A stretch of 64,000 nt of DNA from Chryseobacterium carnipullorum (GTDB lineage: Bacteria; Bacteroidota; Bacteroidia; Flavobacteriales; Weeksellaceae). Location: NCBI RefSeq assembly GCF_900142785.1, contig NZ_FRCD01000003.1:186001-250000 (forward strand), written 5' to 3'. The notes under the pieces are model-generated. The model was not told where the DNA came from, made no database searches, and saw only the letters and a list, made by a program, of their open reading frames with translations. Below, piece by piece: positions 25,934 to 35,205 of the stretch (positions are counted from its first letter, which is position 1; each line of letters opens with the position of its first letter). Both the position numbers and the translations under genes were made by a program.

Positions 25934-26560
25934 ATGAATTATTTGGAAGCTTTAAGCAGAAGATATTCTGTGAAGAAATTTAATCATGAGATCATTCCTC
26001 AGGATACCTTGTACAATATTCTCGAGTCAGGAAAGTTGTCTGCAAGTTCGCTTGGACTTCAGCCCTACAGGGTATTGGTGGTAGAAAGTGATGAGATGAA
26101 ACAGAAATTAATTCCAGCTTTCTATAATCCTTCACAAATTTCTACATGCTCCCATCTCATCGTCATTATTTCAAAGAAAACAATTGAGGAAAGCTATATT
26201 CATGGATATTTTAATCATATTTCTGAAGTAAGGGAAACACCTGTTGAGAAACTTGATCTGTTCAGAAAAAGTATCAACCAATATATTATCCAAAAAACAC
26301 AGGATGAAATTTTCAACTGGGCAGAAAAACAATCCTATATAGTTCTGGCCAATCTGATGTACGCTGCTGCTATTGAAAACATAGATTCGTGCCCTATGGA
26401 AGGCTTCCGGCAGGACGTGATAGAAGAAATTCTCAACATCAATCCAGATACAGAAAAAGTAACCGTCACCCTCGCTTTAGGCTACCGTTCTGAGGAAGAT
26501 CATTTCCAGCACATGAAAAAAGTAAGAAAACCAAACGAAAAATTGTTTAAATTTATTTAA
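25934..26560 (+). CDS. Nitroreductase-family NAD(P)H-dependent FMN oxidoreductase
   Basis: A 208-residue cytoplasmic flavoprotein of the NfsB/nitroreductase family. The N-terminal RRYSVKKFN carries the phosphate-binding Arg/Ser/Lys of the FMN site. ASSLGLQPYRVLVV is the second FMN motif. The dimer-interface helix includes WAEKQSYIVLANLMYAAA, followed by SCPMEGF, which contacts the flavin. The end ALGYRSEEDHF is the usual final FMN-binding strand with an Arg. Relatives reduce quinones, nitroaromatics or dihydropteridine; the natural substrate is not evident. It lies 30 nt upstream of nadB and may be co-transcribed with it. Confidence 0.92.
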   Translation: MNYLEALSRRYSVKKFNHEIIPQDTLYNILESGKLSASSLGLQPYRVLVVESDEMKQKLIPAFYNPSQISTCSHLIVIISKKTIEESYIHGYFNHISEVRETPVEKLDLFRKSINQYIIQKTQDEIFNWAEKQSYIVLANLMYAAAIENIDSCPMEGFRQDVIEEILNINPDTEKVTVTLALGYRSEEDHFQHMKKVRKPNEKLFKFI

Positions 26561-26589
26561 TATTAAACGATTGTACCTAAAGCAAGCAT

Positions 26590-28161
26590 ATGATAAAAGC
26601 GGATGTATTAGTAATAGGTTCCGGCATCTCGGGACTTTCCTATGCCATTAAAGTTTCTGAACAGTTCCCTGATGCCAAGATCATCATTGTAACAAAATCT
26701 GACGAAGACGAAAGCAATACTAAATATGCACAAGGCGGGCTGGCTGTAGTCACCGACTTTAAAAATGATAATTTCGAAAAACACATCGAAGATACCATGC
26801 GTGCCGGAGATGGCGAAAACAAACGCGATGTTGTAGAAATGGTTGTAAGAGAAGCTCCTGCAAGATTCAACGAGATCGTGGAATGGGGTGCGAATTTCGA
26901 CATGAAAAATGGAGAATTTGCTCTCGGAAGAGAAGGTGGCCATACAGAAAACAGAATCGTTCACCACAAAGACATTACAGGATTTGAGATTGAAAGAGCT
27001 CTTCTTGAAACGGCTAAAAACAGTCCGAATATTGAAATCCTCGACCATCATTATGTTATTGACATCATCACGCAACATCACGTTCCGGGAAAAGAAGTGA
27101 GCCAGGGCGATATCAACTGCTATGGTGCGTATATCCTTGATGAAAAATCAAGAAAGATCAAAAAAATCACTTCCAAAATAACACTGGCAGCTACCGGAGG
27201 TGCGGGACATGTTTACAAAAACACCACGAATCCCACCATTGCTACCGGAGACGGAATCGCTTTTGTTGCCCGAGCAAAAGGTAAAGTTTCCAATATGCAA
27301 TATTATCAGTTTCATCCTACAGCATTATACAGCAAGATTAACGGAATGCTTTTCCTCATTTCTGAAGCAGTAAGAGGGGATGGCGCCAAATTAAGAACCA
27401 AGAAAGGTGAAAAATTCATGCACAAATATGATGAGCGTGAAGAATTAGCCTCAAGAGATATTGTTGCCAGAGCCATCGACAACGAAATGAAAATTTCAGG
27501 AGATGAATATGCCGGCCTCGACTGCCGTGACATGGATCACGAAAGATTCCTGGAACATTTCCCGAATATTTATAAAAAATGCAGAGAAGAAGGAATTGAT
27601 CCTTTTACTCAATTAATCCCTGTGGTACCAGCCTGCCATTATCTGATGGGGGGAATTGAAGTAGATCGTGACGGACAGTCTTCTATCAGAAACCTTTTTG
27701 CTGTAGGAGAATGCACCAACTCAGGACTTCATGGCGCTAACAGGCTTGCGTCCAATTCATTACTGGAAGGTTTAGTTTTTGGACATAATGCCGCGATAAA
27801 GACGGTTGCGCTACTCAAGGAAAACAATTTTAATTTTGACGATCTGAAAGCTGTTCCGGAATGGAATGAAGAAGGAATGAACATCATGGATGAAATGGTC
27901 ATCGTCAGCTACCTGAGAAAACAGCTTCAGGAAATGATGAGTGATCTTGTGGGAATTGTGAGAAGTAACAAGCGCCTGGCAATGGCTCTTCAAAAACACC
28001 AGGAGATCGCAGCAGCAGTAGACGAAATTTACCACTACTCTATTCTTTCACCACAGTTATCCGAATTAAGAAACCTGACCACCGTTGCTCACCTTATTAT
28101 TACCCAGTCTATTGAGATGACTGAAAATAAGGGCGCTTTTTATAATAAAGATTTAGCTTAA
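26590..28161 (+). CDS. nadB: L-aspartate oxidase
   Basis: First step of de novo NAD synthesis: oxidises L-aspartate to iminoaspartate using FAD. The protein is 523 residues. The FAD-binding GxGxxG motif is at residues 7-18 (VIGSGISGLSYA). NTKYAQGGLAVV is the substrate-loop motif. GREGGHTENRIVHHKD, QFHPTALY and SEAVRGDGAKL (with the active-site Arg), and HGANRLASNSLLEGLVFG near residue 380 are all as in the succinate dehydrogenase/fumarate reductase flavoprotein family; HLMGG-like CHYLMGGIEVD supports NadB. Quinolinate synthase (nadA) is not in the window. nadC follows after one inserted gene. Confidence 0.96.
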   Translation: MIKADVLVIGSGISGLSYAIKVSEQFPDAKIIIVTKSDEDESNTKYAQGGLAVVTDFKNDNFEKHIEDTMRAGDGENKRDVVEMVVREAPARFNEIVEWGANFDMKNGEFALGREGGHTENRIVHHKDITGFEIERALLETAKNSPNIEILDHHYVIDIITQHHVPGKEVSQGDINCYGAYILDEKSRKIKKITSKITLAATGGAGHVYKNTTNPTIATGDGIAFVARAKGKVSNMQYYQFHPTALYSKINGMLFLISEAVRGDGAKLRTKKGEKFMHKYDEREELASRDIVARAIDNEMKISGDEYAGLDCRDMDHERFLEHFPNIYKKCREEGIDPFTQLIPVVPACHYLMGGIEVDRDGQSSIRNLFAVGECTNSGLHGANRLASNSLLEGLVFGHNAAIKTVALLKENNFNFDDLKAVPEWNEEGMNIMDEMVIVSYLRKQLQEMMSDLVGIVRSNKRLAMALQKHQEIAAAVDEIYHYSILSPQLSELRNLTTVAHLIITQSIEMTENKGAFYNKDLA

Positions 28162-28180
28162 TAGCAATTAAAGCAAATCA

Positions 28181-28822
28181 ATGGAAATATTCAGTTTGAA
28201 AATTCTTACCATTATTAAACTTTTATATATTCTAAAAGTATTAATTATAGGAATGATTTTAGGAATTTTCGGACTTCTTATTTTTGTTGTTAAATTGAAT
28301 AACTCAAGTGATCTTGTTTTCTGGATACTGGGAATTGTTGCTGCACTTCTGGGAAGAAACTTTTTCGATTACTTAAAGAGGATCATTATTGCAAGAGCAA
28401 AATATCCACTCCCTTTAAATTTATTGTGTAATATACTGGAATTGGGAAAGCCTTATTATTTTGGAAAAGATCAATTTGATCTGGATGAAATTATTCATGA
28501 CAACCAACTTCAATTAACATTGTACTATATCAATAATCACCAACATCCGATTCTACAATTTAATAAAGAGAAAATTCTTTTTCACAGTAGGGAATACCAT
28601 TGGAAAAACTTCAATTGGAAATATTTTTTTTATTCCGAAAACCCTAATGCATATAGACCTCAAGGTAAATATTTAATAGAATTTTATGCTTCAAACCAAA
28701 ACAATATCCGAATAAAAAATAAAATTGAGTTTGAAAAAATAAAAGCTGATGAAAATGAAGTAATTTTGCTTTTTGTGATCCATGATTTATTATTCGGAAC
28801 AAAAGCATCATACTATTATTAA
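28181..28822 (+). CDS. Membrane protein of unknown function between nadB and nadC
   Basis: A 213-residue protein. Two hydrophobic segments near residues 14-38 and 45-65 are followed by RNFFDYLKR and a soluble domain of about 140 residues rich in Tyr, Asn and Phe (LELGKPYYFGKDQFD, YYINNHQHPILQF, NFNWKYFFYSENP). No known family is recognised. It begins 19 nt after nadB and ends 10 nt before nadC, so it is probably read on the same transcript. By eye its coding sequence is more AT-rich than nadB and nadC, which is compatible with a later insertion. A role in NAD synthesis is not implied by sequence. Confidence 0.7.
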   Translation: MEIFSLKILTIIKLLYILKVLIIGMILGIFGLLIFVVKLNNSSDLVFWILGIVAALLGRNFFDYLKRIIIARAKYPLPLNLLCNILELGKPYYFGKDQFDLDEIIHDNQLQLTLYYINNHQHPILQFNKEKILFHSREYHWKNFNWKYFFYSENPNAYRPQGKYLIEFYASNQNNIRIKNKIEFEKIKADENEVILLFVIHDLLFGTKASYYY

Positions 28823-28832
28823 AATTAAAAAT

Positions 28833-29693
28833 ATGAAAAGACCAGCATACGTTACAGATAAAGTTTTAAAACAATTCATCAAAAACGCTCTGGAAGAAGA
28901 CATTCAGGATGGCGACCACTCCACCATTTCCACGATTCCAAAAGATTTGGAACAGAGTGCTAAACTTCTGGTCAAGCAGGACTGTATTTTAGCCGGAGTG
29001 GAACTGGCAGAAATTATTTTTAAAACTTTTGATAAAGACTTAAAAGTTGAGGTATTGATTAAAGACGGAGATTCTGCCAAGGTAGGAGATGTTGCTTTAA
29101 CAGTAACCGGAAGTGCCCGGTCCATTCTTTCTACGGAAAGACTTATTCTGAACTGTATGCAGAGAATGAGCGGAATCGCAACCCTTACCCATGACTGGGA
29201 TTCCAGATTAGTAGGGACTAAAACAAAGCTTTTAGACACCAGAAAAACGACCCCGAATTTCAGGGTATGTGAAAAATGGGCTGTCGCGATAGGTGGCGGT
29301 ACCAATCACAGATATGGTCTTTATGATATGATCATGTTAAAAGACAACCATATCGACTATAACGGAAGTATTACCAATGCCGTAAAAATGGCAAAAGACT
29401 ACGTTAAAACTAATAAGAAAAAATTAAAAATTGAAGTTGAAACAAGAAATCTGGAAGAAGTACAAGAAGCCATTAAAGCAAAAGTAGACCGAATCATGCT
29501 GGACAACATGAATGTAAACATGATGAAACAGGCCGTAGAAATGATCAACGGCTCATGTGAGTCTGAAGCATCAGGCGGAATTACCCGTGATATGTTAAAA
29601 GAAATTGCATCAACAGGAGTAACGTATATCTCTGCGGGAGCCCTTACCCATTCGGCTGAAAATATTGATTTGAGTCTCAAAGCGGTGAAATAG
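28833..29693 (+). CDS. nadC: Nicotinate-nucleotide pyrophosphorylase (quinolinate phosphoribosyltransferase)
   Basis: Converts quinolinate and PRPP to nicotinate mononucleotide. The protein is 286 residues from ATG 28833 (MKRPAYVTD); an upstream in-frame ATG would overlap the preceding gene. Family motifs are EEDIQDGDHST near the N-terminus, RMSGIATLT, DTRKTTPNFR and KWAVAIGGGTNHRYGLYD (quinolinate and PRPP binding), KDNHI, EVETRNLEE, MLDNMN, EASGGI and YISAGALTHS. Intact. It follows nadB and the inserted membrane gene. Confidence 0.96.
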   Translation: MKRPAYVTDKVLKQFIKNALEEDIQDGDHSTISTIPKDLEQSAKLLVKQDCILAGVELAEIIFKTFDKDLKVEVLIKDGDSAKVGDVALTVTGSARSILSTERLILNCMQRMSGIATLTHDWDSRLVGTKTKLLDTRKTTPNFRVCEKWAVAIGGGTNHRYGLYDMIMLKDNHIDYNGSITNAVKMAKDYVKTNKKKLKIEVETRNLEEVQEAIKAKVDRIMLDNMNVNMMKQAVEMINGSCESEASGGITRDMLKEIASTGVTYISAGALTHSAENIDLSLKAVK

Positions 29694-29824
29694 CGTTGTA
29701 TTTTTAATAAAAACAGCCCCCATTTGTTAAAAATTCAATAATATGATTTTTTTCATGCCAAAATTCAATTTTTATATATAAACCTGAATTTCAACAGCTT
29801 ACACATTATTAAGATTAAGTAAAA

Positions 29825-29841
29825 ATTAACATACAGTTAAT
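29825..29841. promoter_or_regulatory. Candidate operator upstream of TonB receptor gene
   Basis: ATTAAC-N5-GTTAAT inverted repeat, about 22 bp upstream of a GAATTTTG word (29863-29870) that partly fits the -7 consensus. It sits where a -33 element or activator would bind. Function inferred from position only. Confidence 0.3.
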
Positions 29842-29902
29842 ATTAGTTAAATTTTATTTCGCGAATTTTGCAGAAAATTAAATCTAACTATTACTAACGA
29901 TT

Positions 29903-32515
29903 ATGAAATTAATCAACAAATCGATACTGACTGTAGCTATCACCCTATCTACAGCTAGTGTTTATTACGCTCAACAGGTTCAGGATACGGTATCAAAGTC
30001 CAAAGATATTGATGAGGTAATTTTAAGAGGTGTTACGGATATCGCTAAAGATAGAAAAACACCAGTAGCAGTTTCTACAGTAAAAGCAGCACAAATTCTT
30101 GAAAGACAAGGAAATCAGGAACTTGTTGAACTTTTAAATGTAACACCATCTGTATATGCTACAAAAGGTGGCGGTGGTTTCGGAGACTCTCAGATTGTTA
30201 TGCGTGGGTTTGAATCAAGAAACATTGCAGTAATGGTAAACGGTATGCCTGTTAATGACATGGAGGGTGGTACTGTTTATTTCTCAAACTGGACTGGATT
30301 ATCTGACGTAACGAGTTTTATGCAGGTACAGAGAGGACTTGGTTCTTCTAAATTAGCGATCGCTTCTGTTGGAGGTACAATGAACTTCATTACTAAGTCA
30401 GCAGATATGAAAAAAGGTGGTATTGTAAGATTGGGCGTTGGTAACAATGACTTTCTGAAAACATCATTCGCTTACAATACAGGAAAGTCTGACAAGGGAT
30501 GGTCTTCTTCATTCTTAATGAGCAGACAAACCGGAGCAACATACATTCAAAACACAGACTACGAATCTTATGCTTACTATTTCGCATTAGGATGGGAACC
30601 AAATAAAAAACACAATTTCCAATTTACTATTACTGGAGCTCCACAATGGCATGATCAAAGATCATATGCTCCTTCTATTAGTGATTACGTGAGATACAAT
30701 CCGGATAATGACGGAACTCCTGACAGAACTTATAATTCAGATTGGGGATATTACACGAATTCTGAAGGAAAAAGAGTTGCTCTTTCCAACAGATCAAACT
30801 ATTATAATAAGCCCGTTATCATGTTAAACTGGGACTGGACTATCAATGATAAATCCAAGTTAAGCACAGTAGCATACATGTCTAATGGTAGAGGTGGTGG
30901 TACTGCTGATCTAGGAAGAGTTAACGGTAGAGGTCTTACAACTTTAGTTAACGGACAACCTTACTTTAGAGATGCTCAGGGACTTTACAATTATGACAAA
31001 GTTTTTGCTGAAAATGCTGCAGTAAATGCGAGTACCGCAAATGCAGGATCAACATTAGTGCGTAGAGCAAGTATTAATTCACATAACTGGTATGGTATAT
31101 TAGCTAATTTCCAGCATAAGATTAATGATAACTGGAACTTCTCTGTAGGTACTGATGACAGATACTACTATGGATATCACTATCAGGTTATTTCAGATCT
31201 ATATGGTGCACAAGGATACAAAGATGCTAATAATAAAAACATCGCTCCAAACCTTGTTACTCAAACTTCTGACTATAAAAAATTATCATGGAATCCTTTT
31301 GGAGGAAGCCAGGTTCCTCTTAACGAAAGAGTTGGATTCAGTAATGATGGTGAAGTAATCTGGTATAGCGGATTTGGTCAAGTAGAATATACAAAAGATA
31401 ACTTATCTGCATTTTTACAAGGATCAGTTTCAAATCAAGGATATCAAAGAATTGATGAGTTTGTTCAAGATGGTATTACTGTACAAAGAAACCAAACTGT
31501 AAACAGAAAAACAGGTTTCAAAAACATCTTCGGATACAACATTAAAGGGGGTGCTAACTATAATATCAATGAAAACAATAACGTTTTTGCCAATATTGGT
31601 TATTACAGCAAGCAGCCATTCATGAACACTGTATATCCAAGTAACCAGCAAGTTGTTAACCCTCAGTTAACTAATGAGAAAATTTTCTCTGCTGAAGTTG
31701 GTTATGGTTTCAGATCTGCAAAATTCAGTGCAAATGTTAACATTTACAGAACACAGTGGAAAGATAGAGCTCTGAGAAGAAATATTCAGGTTCCTGACGT
31801 AACAGATGCATACGCAGAGATGAATGGTATTACAGAAATTCACCAGGGAGTTGAGTTCGATGCAACTTACAAACTGAACAAATTTTTGGAAATTAATGGA
31901 ATGTTCTCTTGGGGAGACTATTACTATAAAGGAAATGCAACAGGTACAACATTTGACGGAAATAACAACCCTCTAACGGTAGCTGGAGATTCAAACACAA
32001 CTACGCTTTATATTGATAAAGTAAAAGTAGGAGGAACAAGCAGCAACAGTATTCCACAAATGACCGCATCATTAGGAGCTACTGTTAAGCCGGTAAAAGA
32101 CTTAAGCATCTATGCAGGATGGAGATTTGTAGGTAAGCTTTATTCTTCTATTGACATTGCTACTTTCTCAAACATAGCTAATCAAGACAGAGGAGTATTA
32201 AAACTGCCTGACTACAATCTTACAGATGTAGGTGTTTCATATAAAATCAGATTGAGAGACGCTAACCAATTTTTCACTATTGGAGCTAACGTTTACAACT
32301 TATTTGATACTACTTACATCCAGGATGGTGCAACAAATAATTTCGTTAAAGGAGCAGGAGACTTTAAAGATATACCAAGTGGAGCAACAGCTCAACAGCA
32401 GTATAGCGCTTATATCAATAATCCAAATAACTTCTATAAAGGAATTGATACAACCAACAGAGTATTCTTCGGATTTGGAAGAACTTGGGCAGCAACATTG
32501 TCATTCAACTTCTAA
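29903..32515 (+). CDS. TonB-dependent outer-membrane receptor
   Basis: An 870-residue outer-membrane barrel that imports a ligand using TonB energy. The signal peptide ends ASVYYA. There is no N-terminal carboxypeptidase-like domain. A short linker holds a TonB-box-like region (DIDEVILRGV), followed by the plug (TPVAVSTVKAAQI, GFGDSQIVMRGFESRNIAVMVNGMPVNDMEGG, LGSSKLAIASVGGTMNF). The barrel strands end in a C-terminal aromatic residue (ATLSFNF). The ligand is unknown. No SusD-like partner adjoins it, which points to a siderophore, vitamin or small-ligand receptor rather than a glycan system. It is followed by a terminator. Confidence 0.93.
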   Translation: MKLINKSILTVAITLSTASVYYAQQVQDTVSKSKDIDEVILRGVTDIAKDRKTPVAVSTVKAAQILERQGNQELVELLNVTPSVYATKGGGGFGDSQIVMRGFESRNIAVMVNGMPVNDMEGGTVYFSNWTGLSDVTSFMQVQRGLGSSKLAIASVGGTMNFITKSADMKKGGIVRLGVGNNDFLKTSFAYNTGKSDKGWSSSFLMSRQTGATYIQNTDYESYAYYFALGWEPNKKHNFQFTITGAPQWHDQRSYAPSISDYVRYNPDNDGTPDRTYNSDWGYYTNSEGKRVALSNRSNYYNKPVIMLNWDWTINDKSKLSTVAYMSNGRGGGTADLGRVNGRGLTTLVNGQPYFRDAQGLYNYDKVFAENAAVNASTANAGSTLVRRASINSHNWYGILANFQHKINDNWNFSVGTDDRYYYGYHYQVISDLYGAQGYKDANNKNIAPNLVTQTSDYKKLSWNPFGGSQVPLNERVGFSNDGEVIWYSGFGQVEYTKDNLSAFLQGSVSNQGYQRIDEFVQDGITVQRNQTVNRKTGFKNIFGYNIKGGANYNINENNNVFANIGYYSKQPFMNTVYPSNQQVVNPQLTNEKIFSAEVGYGFRSAKFSANVNIYRTQWKDRALRRNIQVPDVTDAYAEMNGITEIHQGVEFDATYKLNKFLEINGMFSWGDYYYKGNATGTTFDGNNNPLTVAGDSNTTTLYIDKVKVGGTSSNSIPQMTASLGATVKPVKDLSIYAGWRFVGKLYSSIDIATFSNIANQDRGVLKLPDYNLTDVGVSYKIRLRDANQFFTIGANVYNLFDTTYIQDGATNNFVKGAGDFKDIPSGATAQQQYSAYINNPNNFYKGIDTTNRVFFGFGRTWAATLSFNF

Positions 32516-32548
32516 TAAGATTATCATATTAGATTTTATAAATATCTA

Positions 32549-32574
32549 TCCCGGCTTTTCGCCGGGATTTTTGT
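32549..32574 (+). terminator. Terminator after TonB receptor gene
   Basis: TCCCGGC/GCCGGGA, 7-bp GC-rich stem with a 5-nt loop and T-rich tail. Confidence 0.88.
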
Positions 32575-32599
32575 TATATTTGTGTACAAAAAATTGAAT

Positions 32600-33031
32600 A
32601 TGGATTTTTACAAGATTTTGCTTAATGCACACAAAGGATTCGGGTATCTTGAACTTCTTTTGACCTCATTATTTATTATTGCCCTTTTAGCTACGATGTT
32701 TGGCTTCAGTGGCAAAGTGAACAAATTTTTAAAGAAGACGACTCTCTTTACGATGATCTTCTTCCATGTTCAATTCCTTATAGGAGTTATCATGTTGGTG
32801 ATCAATTTTACAGAAGGATTGGATATGGGATCAGTAATGAAAAACGCTGACTTAAGATTCCAGTATGTAGAACACCCATTTTCTATGCTAATTGCAGCTG
32901 TATTAATGACCATCATTAATAAGAAAGTAAAATCTAATGATACCATTTCACTGGGAATTGTAATCATGGGTCTTATTGCAGTAGGTTTATTTGCATTCGC
33001 GTTCCCTTGGATGAGAGTCTTTGGGGCTTAA
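32600..33031 (+). CDS. Four-helix membrane protein of unknown function
   Basis: A 143-residue protein with four predicted transmembrane helices (around residues 16-36, 45-65, 85-105 and 117-138). It has conserved-looking histidines in or next to helices: NAHKGFGYLEL at helix 1, FFHVQFLIG in helix 2 and EHPFSM before helix 3. Spaced His residues in a four-helix bundle suggest heme binding, and relatives may be annotated as cytochrome B-like, but no CxxCH or other proof is present. Start chosen at ATG 32600 (MDFYKILLNAHKG). It is followed by a long inverted repeat, then asd. Confidence 0.7.
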   Translation: MDFYKILLNAHKGFGYLELLLTSLFIIALLATMFGFSGKVNKFLKKTTLFTMIFFHVQFLIGVIMLVINFTEGLDMGSVMKNADLRFQYVEHPFSMLIAAVLMTIINKKVKSNDTISLGIVIMGLIAVGLFAFAFPWMRVFGA

Positions 33032-33041
33032 AAAATAAAAT

Positions 33042-33074
33042 ACAACGGTATCAATGATGCGTTGATACCGTTGT
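33042..33074. repeat. 13-bp perfect inverted repeat between membrane gene and asd
   Basis: ACAACGGTATCAA/TTGATACCGTTGT with a 7-nt loop. On the plus strand no T run follows. On the minus strand the hairpin is followed by a T-rich tract, so it would stop transcripts coming antisense out of asd. It could also protect the 3' end of the upstream mRNA. Confidence 0.75.
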
Positions 33075-33106
33075 AATAGTTTAACCTTAAATTTTTAATT
33101 AAATCA

Positions 33107-34099
33107 ATGAAAGTAGCTGTAGTCGGTTCAACAGGAATGGTTGGACAAGTTATGCTTAAAGTTTTGGAGGAGAGAAACTTCCCTGTAACAGAATTAATTC
33201 CGGTAGCATCCGAAAGATCTGTAGGAAAGAAGGTGAAGTATAAACAGGAAGAATTTACGATTGTAAGCATGAAAGACGCTATAGCTGCCAAACCGGATAT
33301 TGCTATTTTTTCTGCCGGAGGAGATACTTCTCTTGAATTTGCCCCTCTTTTTGCAGAAGCCGGCACCACAGTGATTGATAATTCTTCTGCATGGAGAATG
33401 GATCCTACCAAAAAACTGGTGGTTCCGGAGATCAATGCCCATGTTTTAACCAAGGAAGATAAAATTATTGCCAATCCCAACTGCTCTACCATTCAGTTAG
33501 TAATGGTTTTGGGGCCATTGAATAAAAAATATGACCTGAAAAGAGTGGTCGTTTCTACGTACCAGTCTGTAACAGGAACAGGAAAAGCTGCCGTAGATCA
33601 GCTCAATGCTGAAATCAGCGGAGATGACAACGTTGCCAAAGTGTATCCTTACCAGATCTTCAAAAATGCTCTTCCTCACTGTGACGTGTTCAGTGATGAT
33701 GATTATACTAAAGAAGAGATCAAATTAATGAAAGAGCCTAAGAAAATCTTAGGGGATGATACATTCAATCTTACCGCAACTGCAGTGAGGGTTCCTGTTC
33801 AGGGAGGACACTCAGAAAGTGTGAATATTGAATTTGAAAATGAATTTGACCTTGACGAAGTAAGAAAGATCTTATCTGAAACACCGGGTGTCGTAGTCAT
33901 GGACAATGTGAAAAACAACGAATATCCAATGCCGCTGTACTCAGAAGGTAAAGACGATGTATTCGTCGGCAGGATAAGACGGGATCTGTCACAGCCCAAA
34001 ACGCTGAACCTCTGGATCGTAGCAGACAATCTGCGAAAAGGAGCAGCAACAAACGCTGTACAGATTGCAGAATACTTAGCAGCCAACAACTTAGTTTAA
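33107..34099 (+). CDS. asd: Aspartate-semialdehyde dehydrogenase
   Basis: Converts aspartyl phosphate to aspartate semialdehyde, the branch point to lysine/diaminopimelate, threonine and methionine. The protein is 330 residues. The NADP-binding GSTGMVGQ is at residues 7-14, SAGGDTSLEFAP near 69, DNSSAWRMD near 91, the catalytic Cys126 in NPNCSTIQ, GTGKAAVDQL near 155, and the active-site His235 in VPVQGGHSE. Intact, monocistronic, followed by a terminator. Confidence 0.97.
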   Translation: MKVAVVGSTGMVGQVMLKVLEERNFPVTELIPVASERSVGKKVKYKQEEFTIVSMKDAIAAKPDIAIFSAGGDTSLEFAPLFAEAGTTVIDNSSAWRMDPTKKLVVPEINAHVLTKEDKIIANPNCSTIQLVMVLGPLNKKYDLKRVVVSTYQSVTGTGKAAVDQLNAEISGDDNVAKVYPYQIFKNALPHCDVFSDDDYTKEEIKLMKEPKKILGDDTFNLTATAVRVPVQGGHSESVNIEFENEFDLDEVRKILSETPGVVVMDNVKNNEYPMPLYSEGKDDVFVGRIRRDLSQPKTLNLWIVADNLRKGAATNAVQIAEYLAANNLV

Positions 34100-34115
34100 A
34101 CTAACAAAATAAAAA

Positions 34116-34145
34116 AGAGTCTCAAAATTGAGATTCTTTTTTTTA
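34116..34145 (+). terminator. Terminator after asd
   Basis: Hairpin from the AGAGTCTCAA and TTGAGATTCT arms (one G-T pair, short loop) followed by T8. Confidence 0.8.
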
Positions 34146-34152
34146 TCAAACT

Positions 34153-35154
34153 ATGGAAAATAAAAAAACCATCAGCAACAAAGACAAAATAGGATTTCAA
34201 AAGCTTATTGCCGTTTTCGGCGTCATCTTATTCATAGGAAAGATCATCGCATGGAAGCTTACGAATTCCGATGCAGTATTCTCTGATGCCATGGAAAGCG
34301 TTGTAAATGTCATCAGTGCATTTATGGGACTCTACTCCCTTCACCTGGCTGCAAAACCCAAGGACGAAGACCACCCTTACGGCCATGGAAAAGTAGAATT
34401 TGTAACATCCGGCATTGAAGGGGCTTTAATAGCTATTGCGGGCATTATGATCATCTACGAAGGTGTCAACAGCTTAGTCGTTGGAAAAACACTGGCCAAG
34501 ATTGATCTGGGAATATGGATCATTGCAGCAACTGCTGTAGTCAACTATTTACTTGGTTATGTTTCCATTAAAAGAGGTAAGGCAGAAAACTCTCTGGTGT
34601 TGATTTCCTCCGGAAAACATTTACAGTCCGATACCGTGACCACATTTGGAGTGGTCCTCAGTTTAATTGTAGTCTACTTTACCAAGATCTATTGGCTGGA
34701 TTCGGTGGTAGCTCTTATTTTCGGTTTTTATATTATCTATGTAGGCTATAAAATTGTTAGAAAGTCTTTAAGTGGGATTATGGATGAGCAGGATCCGGAT
34801 CTTCTGAACCAGATTATCAAAGTACTGGAAGAAAACAGAAGAATAGAATGGATCGATGTTCACAATATGAAGATCCAGCAATTCGGAGCCAATCTCCACA
34901 TTGATGCGCATATCACCCTGCCCTGGTATTACAGTCTTCGTGAAGCTCATGATGAAATGGAAAAAATGATTATCGTCCTGGCCAAAAATATCAAAAGAAA
35001 CATAGAATTTAATTTTCATATGGATGACTGCAAGACCATATCATGTCCTGTATGTCAGATCAAAGACTGCCCTGTCCGCGAAAAAGATTTTGTTAAACGC
35101 GTACAATGGACCCCGGAAAATGTAACAAGTGTAGAAAAACACACTGCAGATTAG
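34153..35154 (+). CDS. Cation diffusion facilitator transporter with Cys-rich tail
   Basis: A 333-residue CDF-family divalent-metal exporter. It has about six transmembrane helices in residues 15-200 and a cytoplasmic metal-sensing domain after that. Helix 2 carries SDAMESVVN; the family loop DHPYGHGKVEF and helix 5 HLQSDTVTT (His-x3-Asp) supply the metal-site residues. The cytoplasmic domain reads IDVHNMKIQQFGANLHIDAHI. The tail contains CKTISCPVCQIKDC, a C-x4-C-x2-C-x4-C cluster that could bind zinc. Metal specificity (Zn, Fe, Mn) cannot be decided from sequence. Convergent with the exosortase pair. Confidence 0.9.
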   Translation: MENKKTISNKDKIGFQKLIAVFGVILFIGKIIAWKLTNSDAVFSDAMESVVNVISAFMGLYSLHLAAKPKDEDHPYGHGKVEFVTSGIEGALIAIAGIMIIYEGVNSLVVGKTLAKIDLGIWIIAATAVVNYLLGYVSIKRGKAENSLVLISSGKHLQSDTVTTFGVVLSLIVVYFTKIYWLDSVVALIFGFYIIYVGYKIVRKSLSGIMDEQDPDLLNQIIKVLEENRRIEWIDVHNMKIQQFGANLHIDAHITLPWYYSLREAHDEMEKMIIVLAKNIKRNIEFNFHMDDCKTISCPVCQIKDCPVREKDFVKRVQWTPENVTSVEKHTAD

Positions 35155-35165
35155 CTGATCAACAC

Positions 35166-35205
35166 ACAGGCTGACCGACTACTGGTTGATTAGCCTGTCT
35201 TTTAT
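35166..35205 (+). terminator. Terminator after CDF gene, overlapping convergent gene end
   Basis: ACAGGCT/AGCCTGT outer stem with an inner ACC/GGT, then TCTTTTATT. It overlaps the last codons of the convergent minus-strand gene. Confidence 0.6.
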
